Assembly (NCBI GenBank): GCA_964544115.1
Contig: CAZJBP010000050.1
Coordinates: 1 to 21,632, forward strand
Length of the DNA: 21,632 nt
Direction of reading: 5' to 3'
Source of the DNA: CAZJBP01 sp964544115
Lineage (GTDB): Bacteria; Verrucomicrobiota; Kiritimatiellia; UBA8416; JADHWI01
Shown here: piece after piece, positions 14,750-20,294 of the stretch
How positions within the stretch are numbered: the stretch's first letter is position 1
Layout: each line of letters starts with the position of its first letter
Made by a program: the position numbers and the translations under genes
The notes under the pieces: model-generated
What the model was told of the DNA's origin: nothing
Database searches by the model: none
The model's input: the letters and a program-made list of their open reading frames with translations, nothing else

Positions 14750-15005
14750 TCGCCTGCAGCTGGAGATAGCCCCCGCACCCCGCACACATCGGCGCCATAA
14801 TGCCGCGCGGATTCCGCTTTGAGGCGGATCGATTCCTCCAGGCCGGCAAACTCCCGGTTTTCTCACCGATGATAGCGAGTAATTCTCGTCGGTGAGGAAA
14901 GAGCCACCCCGAGGGCCCTGAACCGACCCGTAACGCCCCTCTGGCATGGGCCCTGCTCATGATACCGCGGACCGCAGGCAGGTGCCGGGCGGTTCGAGGC
15001 AAAGA
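14750..15005. other. Intergenic stretch with an interrupted dyad
   Basis: No convincing gene lies in these 256 bases. The main structure is CTCACCGA (14862-14869) pairing with TCGGTGAG (14889-14896). Inside it CGAG (14876-14879) pairs with CTCG, leaving a 6-nt bulge on one side. Neither strand has a U-tract after it, so it is not a standard terminator. A smaller TCCGC/GCGGA stem sits at 14813-14828. No clear promoter for the next gene was found. A minus-strand frame overlapping here (14703-15128) is arginine/histidine-rich and not credible. Confidence 0.45.
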
Positions 15006-15692
15006 ATGAAAAACACAAGGACAGTCTGGACGGGGTGGACGATGATGGCAGCCACAGTGGCTGCGGTCGTCACGTATGCGTCTGTCGCCGCCGTCGCGGA
15101 CGAATCGGTTCCGGCGGACGGGACTCATGTCGTGGCCTCAGCGCCCGAGCAGGTCACCCGACCGCCCGTGAAAATTGCGGTCGTGCGGTTCTCCTCGGCC
15201 GAGGGCGACATGTTCACGTCCTGCTCGATCACCGTTGCACCTCTCAAGGACGCCGGGGAGCAGTTGAGCCGGGAGATCGCCGGGAAACTGGCTACATGGC
15301 CGGAGTACACCATCCTCGACCCGGAAAGCGTCTGGAAGGCCGTCGAGAAGCACCATTTGACGCGGAAGGGCCTTGAGAACCCCGACGTCTTGCGCAAACT
15401 GGCAGAACTGACAGGGGCGGACGCCGTGGTGGTGGGCGAGGCCGACGGAACGACTTGGAGCGGGAACGGGCGCCAGGGCGGCAGCCTCTACGCCTCGTTC
15501 CGCATGATTGCAACCGCCGACGCCAAGGTCTTGTGGACTGTGGACGGCCAAGTTCAGGACACGGAGTCGACCGGCGATCTTGTCGCCGCGCTTGCCGCGG
15601 ACACGACGTCGCGCCTGTTCGCTCAACTGCAAGCCTCGCAGGGCAATAGCCTGCTGGCAATGGCGGTGGACGATCTTGATCCGCAGAACTGA
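15006..15692 (+). CDS. Secreted CsgG/LpoB-like protein
   Basis: A 228-residue exported protein. The N-terminus (residues 1-35) looks like a signal peptide with a long polar n-region and AAVA before a probable cleavage site; there is no lipobox cysteine. The mature part has the alternating fold of the CsgG/LpoB/GNA1162 group: KIAVVRFSSAEGDMFTSCSI, then LSREIAGKLATWPEYTILDP, VLRKLAELTGADAVVVGEAD and ASFRMIATADAKVLWTVDGQ. The 'ADAVVVGE' strand and the final helix ending in LFAQLQ are characteristic. Family members form or regulate envelope assemblies (curli pore, peptidoglycan synthase activator); this copy's role is unknown. ATG 15006 follows GAGGCAAAG. Right after the stop comes the long inverted repeat at 15697-15798. 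Confidence 0.72.
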   Translation: MKNTRTVWTGWTMMAATVAAVVTYASVAAVADESVPADGTHVVASAPEQVTRPPVKIAVVRFSSAEGDMFTSCSITVAPLKDAGEQLSREIAGKLATWPEYTILDPESVWKAVEKHHLTRKGLENPDVLRKLAELTGADAVVVGEADGTTWSGNGRQGGSLYASFRMIATADAKVLWTVDGQVQDTESTGDLVAALAADTTSRLFAQLQASQGNSLLAMAVDDLDPQN

Positions 15693-15696
15693 TCTC

Positions 15697-15798
15697 GGAG
15701 GACTCCCTGGTGACGGCAACTCTCGCGCGAATGCGCCCCACCCGAATTCCGTGAGAGGCTTTGTCGTCCTCTAACGATCCGCTCACCAGGGAGCCTCC
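15697..15798. repeat. 102-nt element bounded by a near-perfect 16-bp inverted repeat
   Basis: The left arm GGAGGACTCCCTGGTGA (15697-15713) is the reverse complement of the right arm TCACCAGGGAGCCTCC (15783-15798) apart from one extra A. The 69-nt interior holds another stem (CTCTCGC at 15720-15726 with GTGAGAG at 15751-15757) and a small TCGT/ACGA stem, so the whole can fold as a branched structure. It begins 4 bp after the stop of the CsgG-like gene. It lacks a U-tract, so it is not a standard terminator. It could be a REP/MITE-like mobile palindrome, an mRNA-stabilising 3' structure or a small RNA; I do not recognise the family. Confidence 0.7.
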
Positions 15799-16091
15799 AA
15801 CCTCTTCCCAATCTGCACGCCAAGGCAACGGGAACCTTTGACCCGCAACCTGCCTGCCCGTCATCGAGAACCCCCACAGGGACCCGGGTTCCCCGCTTAC
15901 CCCGCCCTCCAGAATTCACCCAAGATGGTGTTGACTTTCTTTGGCGAGAACCCTACCTTCGCGACATACAGGTTAGCCGCTGTAGCGCGTTGATATTTGT
16001 CGTTGACTGTAGAACGCCGTAGCGGCACCATCTGACACAATTGATGTGGCAATTTATTTTTACAGATAATGGGCATCGAAAGGATCGCACC
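15799..16091 (+). promoter_or_regulatory. AT-richer leader/promoter region of the FecR-GH gene
   Basis: No gene is seen in these bases. A candidate promoter is TTGATG (16041-16046), an 18-bp spacer and GATAAT (16065-16070, 5 of 6), which would leave a very short leader of ~15 nt. Upstream, AGATGGTG (15923-15930) is the exact inverse of CACCATCT (16026-16033), GCCGCT (15976-15981) is the inverse of AGCGGC (16021-16026), and GTTGACT occurs twice (15930-15936, 16002-16008). The region from 15920 to 16080 is visibly richer in A/T than its surroundings. This points to a regulated promoter, but the exact start cannot be read from sequence. Confidence 0.42.
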
Positions 16092-17945
16092 ATGAACAGG
16101 ACACACTCCGGGCATCTCGCAACCTTGGCATCCCTTGCGCTGCTGGCATCGGCCACGTGGGCGTCAGCCGTACCGCGTTTGGGTTCGGCCGTCATTGTTC
16201 GCCTCGACGGCAAGGCGGAGTTCACATCCCCTTCCGCCAACGGAGACATAGATGAAGGCATGGCCTTCAGCCAGGGCCAAGCGATCCACACCAAGGAAGA
16301 CGGCAAGATCGTGGCCGTCCTGACGCCGGGTGTGATCCTTTGCGTGGCACCGGAGACTGTCGTAGAACTCAAGCAGATTGAGATGACTACGGAGGGCCTG
16401 CCGGACGCGGGCAAGCGCATCGAGAAGAACGTCGTGTTGGACATCCCGAAGGGCGGAGCGATGCGATTCGACGCCGGGCAGATCTCGCCGAACCTAACGT
16501 TGCGCGTCACGACCGAGGCTGGCGACGTCCTGGCCAGCGGCGGCCGGGCCATTGTCGCGAAGGACGGCGCTGACTGGCGGGTCATTTGTGAAGACGCCTT
16601 CGTGACCTTCGATCAGAAGGGCCAGCAGAAGACCGTGAAGAAGGGCGAGGTGCTGACGGCCTCGCCTTCGGCGGCGGGCCAGGCGTGGGACACGCGCACT
16701 GAACCGCTGTCCCAGACCGGGCTGGAGGACCAATTCGTCGGGTGCCGCAGAGAGGCAGATCGCCTGGCCCCGGTCGTTTTTAACGTCGACTACGTCCATC
16801 TCCAGGACCTGCTCGACTACATCGGCGGAGTCGACGGCGTGAAATCCGTCGGTGAGGCCACCTACTGGGCCGACGTCAGCCCGACAACGCGCAAGAGCGC
16901 CCGCTCCGCCACACGCCTGAACGCAGGCCCCGACGCAGGTATCGACGACGGCGGCCGCCGCGATCCGCGCGCCATGTGGGAGTGGTACGGCGATGTCGGG
17001 GTCATTAAAGGGGTGAATTACGTGCCCAGTACGGCGGTCAACTCGACCGAGATGTGGCAGAAGGACACGTTCGACCTGGACGCGATCGACAAGGAATTCG
17101 GCTACGCAAAGACAACCGGGTACACCGCGATCCGACTGTTCCTGCCCTACCTGGTTTGGGAAAGCGATGCCGACGGGCTCAAAGAGCGCATGAAGGATGT
17201 GCTGGCCAAGGCCCGCAAGCGCAACCTCAAGGTCGTGTTCGTGCTGTTCGACGACAACAACGATGCGAACCGCGAGCCCTACCTCGGCAAGCAGGCCGAC
17301 CCGACCCCCGGCGTCCACAACAGCCAGTGGACGCCCAGCCCCGGTCCGAGCCTGGTGACCAGCAAGGAAGCCTTGCCCAAGCTTGAGGCGTACGTGAGAG
17401 ACATCATCGGCAGCTTTAAGAACGACCGCCGCATCCTGATGTGGGACCTCTACAACGAACCAGGCAGCTACGGGATGGGCGAGAAGAGCCTGCCCCTCGT
17501 CGAGTCGAGCTTTGCGTGGGCCCGCGACGAAAAACCGGTCCAGCCGCTGACCACAGGCATTTGGTCGGAAATGGGAAGCCGCATGTCGAAGACGCTTATG
17601 GAGCTGTCGGACGTCATCAGCTTCCGAGCGTATGAGAACGAGAACGACCTCCGCAGCAAGCTGTCGCTCTGCCAGACCCTCGGCCGCCCGCTCGTGTGTA
17701 CGGAGTGGCTGCGTCGAGACCAGGGCAACACGTTTGAAAAGGTGTTGCCGGTGTTCGCGGAGAACCATGTCGGTTGGTTCCATTGGGGGCTGGTGCAGGG
17801 CAAGACGCAGACGTACATGCCTTTCGAATCCAAGCCGGGAGCCCCGGAGCCCGAAGTCTGGCAGTTCGACGTCTTGAAGCCGGACGGCGACGCGTTCAAC
17901 ACCGAGGAAGTCGAACTCGTGCGCAATTTCGTGTTCGAGGACTGA
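16092..17945 (+). CDS. Secreted FecR-domain / clan A glycoside hydrolase fusion protein
   Basis: A 617-residue exported protein. Residues 1-26 form a signal peptide (LALLASATWASA). Residues ~31-195 resemble a FecR domain: GSAVIVRLDGKAEF, QGQAIHTKEDGKIVAVLTPG, then VILCVAPETVVELKQ. A linker of ~100 residues includes VDYVHLQDLLDYIGG and a low-complexity stretch. From ~298 to the end lies a TIM-barrel hydrolase of the GH5/GH2-like group often annotated beta-xylanase: GVNYVPSTAVNSTEMWQKDT, VVFVLFDDNNDAN, PTPGVHNSQWTPSPG. LYNEPG gives the probable acid/base Glu456, and VCTEWLRR the probable nucleophile Glu538. ATG 16092 follows AAAGGA. It lies 70 bp before a beta-barrel gene and upstream of polysaccharide export genes, so action on a secreted polysaccharide is likely but inferred. 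The substrate is unknown. Confidence 0.82.
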   Translation: MNRTHSGHLATLASLALLASATWASAVPRLGSAVIVRLDGKAEFTSPSANGDIDEGMAFSQGQAIHTKEDGKIVAVLTPGVILCVAPETVVELKQIEMTTEGLPDAGKRIEKNVVLDIPKGGAMRFDAGQISPNLTLRVTTEAGDVLASGGRAIVAKDGADWRVICEDAFVTFDQKGQQKTVKKGEVLTASPSAAGQAWDTRTEPLSQTGLEDQFVGCRREADRLAPVVFNVDYVHLQDLLDYIGGVDGVKSVGEATYWADVSPTTRKSARSATRLNAGPDAGIDDGGRRDPRAMWEWYGDVGVIKGVNYVPSTAVNSTEMWQKDTFDLDAIDKEFGYAKTTGYTAIRLFLPYLVWESDADGLKERMKDVLAKARKRNLKVVFVLFDDNNDANREPYLGKQADPTPGVHNSQWTPSPGPSLVTSKEALPKLEAYVRDIIGSFKNDRRILMWDLYNEPGSYGMGEKSLPLVESSFAWARDEKPVQPLTTGIWSEMGSRMSKTLMELSDVISFRAYENENDLRSKLSLCQTLGRPLVCTEWLRRDQGNTFEKVLPVFAENHVGWFHWGLVQGKTQTYMPFESKPGAPEPEVWQFDVLKPDGDAFNTEEVELVRNFVFED

Positions 17946-17970
17946 GCTTCACCACGCGCCAGCCGTACGG

Positions 17971-17995
17971 GACGGTAGGGACCGTTTTGGTTTTG
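17971..17995 (+). terminator. Weak terminator- or attenuator-like hairpin between the FecR-GH and beta-barrel genes
   Basis: ACGGT (17972-17976) and ACCGT (17981-17985) form a 5-bp stem with an AGGG loop, followed by TTTGGTTTTG. The stem is short and the T-run is interrupted, so read-through into the beta-barrel gene 20 bp later is expected. It may lower expression of the downstream gene. Confidence 0.35.
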
Positions 17996-18015
17996 TGCGC
18001 GGGAGACGGAGAAAT

Positions 18016-19323
18016 ATGAAGACGAGCATCAGGGTTGGATCTGGCGTCATCGCAGTCGCAGCGGCGGCCGCGATGCTGGCACCTCGGGCGGCATTCGGCC
18101 AGGTGGGCGCCACAACGGGCGTTCGTTCGTCCTCGTATGACAGCTGGGGCGGCGCGTTCAATGCGTCGCCCTACGGTGCCATGGACATGGCAGACAAGGC
18201 CGAGGTGGGCAAGTTGCTCATCAAGCCGCATGTCGGCCTGTGGGTGACGTACGACGACAACGTCTACTTTGAGAACGACGACGAGGTCAGCGACTGGTCG
18301 CTAACCATCGCACCCGGCGCCATGTTGCTCTACGGCAACCCTTCCCGCAACTACGTCTCCGCCAACTACACCTTCGAATGGGTCCAGTATCAGGACGAAT
18401 CCGACTTGGACTACGAGGGACACCATTTCGCGTTGGACGGCAACTACGAGATGGCGAAGTCCACCCTGCATGTGGCGGATCGCTACACGGACACCCGCGT
18501 GAACCAGGTCGAGAACAGCGAGGAGGTCGAGCGGCAACAGAACGCGCTGACCGCCAGCGCGGAGCGTTATATCAGCTCCAAGACGTCGGCGGGCGTTGAC
18601 GGCCTGTACGAGACCCACAACTATATCGACGACGCCTATGTCGACTACGACGAAACCCGCGTGGGTGGCAGGTTCTATTACCGGATCTATCCGAAGACCG
18701 ATGTCTTTGCCGACGTAGGCTATGGCTGGGTCAACCTGGATCCGCTGTCACAGGATCTGAACGCCGAGCTTTCGGACCGCTATGATCACGAGATCACCGG
18801 CAGCTACGGCGACGCGACCTACCAGCAATACAGCGCGGGCATCCGCGGCGAGCTCGGGCGCAAGACGAGCGCGTCAGGGCGAGTCGGTTATGAGACGCGC
18901 ACGTTCGACGACGATGACATCGAGGGCATCGACGAGTGGGTGGCCGGTGCGGGGCTGGCGACGAAGTTCAGCGGGCGCATGCAGGGCGGCGTCGAGCTGT
19001 CGCGGCGAATCTTCCCATGGACAACGGTCCCGGGCAACAGCGCGGTGGCCACGTCGGTCAGCCCATACGTCCGCCGCCAGCTTTACCGCAACAACGTCAG
19101 CGGGTCCGTTAGCGCGACCTACCAGGAAACTGATTACTTTGACCCGGACGGTAAGATGTCCCGGAACGACGACAGTTGGACGTTGACCGGCATGGTCGAC
19201 TGGCGACTGCGCAATAACTTCAGCTTGGGGGCGGGCTGTAGCTTCACAACGTACAACTCCTCCGAGCCGGATGAGGACGCTGAGAGAACCCGCTACATCG
19301 CCCGGGCCATGTACAACTATTGA
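18016..19323 (+). CDS. Outer-membrane beta-barrel protein (putative beta-barrel porin 2 type)
   Basis: A 435-residue exported protein. The signal peptide is MKTSIRVGSGVIAVAAAAAM followed by LAPRAAFG. After ~35 polar residues, the chain is a long series of alternating amphipathic strands ending in aromatic residues (LYGNPSRNYVSANYTFEWVQ, FYYRIYPKTDVFADVGYGWV, SASGRVGYETRTF, SGSVSATYQETDYF). It closes with RYIARAMYNY, whose terminal aromatic residue fits the C-terminal strand signal for outer-membrane insertion. The overall look matches the beta-barrel porin 2 (BBP2_2) family found beside exopolysaccharide and exosortase loci. The start ATG 18016 has GGGAGACGGAGA upstream. It is probably co-transcribed with the FecR-GH gene and could form the outer-membrane exit or anchoring barrel for the polymer; that role is inference. 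A strong terminator follows. Confidence 0.75.
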   Translation: MKTSIRVGSGVIAVAAAAAMLAPRAAFGQVGATTGVRSSSYDSWGGAFNASPYGAMDMADKAEVGKLLIKPHVGLWVTYDDNVYFENDDEVSDWSLTIAPGAMLLYGNPSRNYVSANYTFEWVQYQDESDLDYEGHHFALDGNYEMAKSTLHVADRYTDTRVNQVENSEEVERQQNALTASAERYISSKTSAGVDGLYETHNYIDDAYVDYDETRVGGRFYYRIYPKTDVFADVGYGWVNLDPLSQDLNAELSDRYDHEITGSYGDATYQQYSAGIRGELGRKTSASGRVGYETRTFDDDDIEGIDEWVAGAGLATKFSGRMQGGVELSRRIFPWTTVPGNSAVATSVSPYVRRQLYRNNVSGSVSATYQETDYFDPDGKMSRNDDSWTLTGMVDWRLRNNFSLGAGCSFTTYNSSEPDEDAERTRYIARAMYNY

Positions 19324-19349
19324 CCCTGGCCTGGCGTGATTCCGAATGA

Positions 19350-19405
19350 GACGGACCGGCGGAGAAACCTGCCATTGGCCGGTTCCAGCCGGTTCCGTCT
19401 TTTTT
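19350..19405 (+). terminator. Intrinsic terminator after the beta-barrel gene
   Basis: GACGGACCGGC (19350-19360) pairs with GCCGGTTCCGTC (19388-19399) with one bulged base. The loop extends the helix further (GGA with TCC, AACC with GGTT), and six T residues follow (19400-19405). This strongly suggests that transcription from the FecR-GH/beta-barrel unit ends here. Confidence 0.88.
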
Positions 19406-19426
19406 GGTTTGCTCAGGAATACGGGG

Positions 19427-19456
19427 TTGAGTCCGACCGTCGTACGCGGGTATTGT
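19427..19456 (+). promoter_or_regulatory. Candidate promoter of the polysaccharide export operon
   Basis: TTGAGT, an 18-bp spacer and TATTGT (4 of 6 each) lie between the terminator and the Wza-like gene, about 33 bp before its start. A separate promoter is needed here if the terminator is efficient. Confidence 0.4.
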
Positions 19457-19488
19457 TGAGCCTCATCTGTGGAGAGATCATAGTCCTG

Positions 19489-20286
19489 ATGGGCACGCAC
19501 ACGAACAAGGATAGGGTGCATTTCTGGCGCAGGGCGCTGGCGGTCCTCGCCCTCGCAGCGGCCTGTACATTCGCCCATGGGTGCGTATCGTTGCGCGGGC
19601 CGGTGCCTCCGGTGTGTGACCTTTCGCCGATCCCGCTGGAAGATGTGCCACCTGCCACACGCCAAGACGTCGACGCTGGCGCCGTCCAGGCGGAGACGGT
19701 TACTGCCGAAGAGTCGCAGGCCGTTGCTTCGGAGCCGCCGGCCAAGCCAGCCACGACAAACGCGCCCCCCCTGAGCGGAACTGACTACCGGGTGCAGCCG
19801 CTCGACGCTCTGCGTATCGACGTGTACGGCGAGCCGGATATCTCGGGGGTCTTTCCGGTCTCGGCGGAGGGGGACATCCGGCACCCCCTGCTGGCCTCGG
19901 TTCAGGTCGCCGGCATGAGCGTGGCGGATGTCGAACGTCGGTTCGCGGATCTGCTTGGACAACACTATCTCGTCAACCCTCGCGTTAGCGTGCGCGTAGA
20001 ACACTCGACCGGACGCCGAGTGACCATCCTCGGCGAAATCCAACGACCTGGCACTTATTCCCTGCCCCCCGAACAGCCCCTGACGTTGCTGGGGTTGGTG
20101 GCCACGGCCGGCGGATTCACGGCCATTGCGAACCCCGGCCGGGTTCGCATTCTGAGGGACACGGGCGACATCAAGAACAACACCATCCGGGTGAACGTCA
20201 ACGACCTGCTCAAGGGCCGGTTGGAACAGACCGACATCACGCTCCTGCCGGGCGATGTGGTCATGATTCCCGAAGCCATCTTCTAG
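19489..20286 (+). CDS. Wza-like polysaccharide export lipoprotein (short form)
   Basis: A 265-residue outer-membrane lipoprotein. The signal peptide ends in the lipobox FAHGC (Cys32), and a proline/alanine-rich linker spans residues ~33-95. Residues ~98-180 form the poly_export domain: DYRVQPLDALRIDVYGEPDI, then FPVSAEGDIRHPLLASVQVA and YLVNPRVSVRVEHS. An SLBB-type domain follows (VTILGEIQRPGTYSLPPEQP, LLGLVATAGGFTAIANPGRV), ending in LPGDVVMIPEAIF. E. coli Wza (~379 residues) has further domains and a C-terminal membrane helix that are absent here, so the outer-membrane pore must be made by another protein, possibly the beta-barrel upstream. ATG 19489 has GGAGAG at a long spacing (12 bp). 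Its stop is 8 bp before the chain-length gene. Confidence 0.88.
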   Translation: MGTHTNKDRVHFWRRALAVLALAAACTFAHGCVSLRGPVPPVCDLSPIPLEDVPPATRQDVDAGAVQAETVTAEESQAVASEPPAKPATTNAPPLSGTDYRVQPLDALRIDVYGEPDISGVFPVSAEGDIRHPLLASVQVAGMSVADVERRFADLLGQHYLVNPRVSVRVEHSTGRRVTILGEIQRPGTYSLPPEQPLTLLGLVATAGGFTAIANPGRVRILRDTGDIKNNTIRVNVNDLLKGRLEQTDITLLPGDVVMIPEAIF

Positions 20287-20294
20287 GATTTTCC

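Noticed and set aside
14862..14896. A terminator for the cardiolipin synthase gene.
   Set aside because: The hairpin is interrupted by a 6-nt bulge and is followed by GAAAGAG rather than a T-run; the other strand also lacks a T-run.
13373..14947. A 524-codon open frame on the minus strand opposite the cardiolipin synthase gene.
   Set aside because: It is a codon-position shadow of the cls gene, rich in His/Gly/Arg/Val with no recognisable domain, whereas the plus frame has both HKD motifs.
14703..15128. A 141-codon minus-strand frame whose end contains a CxxC (MCAGCGGYLQLQ).
   Set aside because: Most of it is Arg/His-rich without a fold pattern. It overlaps the start of the CsgG-like gene, and the single CxxC is not enough.
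15697..15798. An insertion sequence or integron attC site.
   Set aside because: No transposase or integrase is near, the element is only 102 nt and lacks the RYYYAAC/GTTRRRY core pair of attC sites. A non-autonomous element remains possible.
16494..17783. A 429-codon minus-strand frame opposite the FecR-GH gene.
   Set aside because: Low-complexity shadow composition. The plus frame has a signal peptide, a ribosome site and catalytic motifs.
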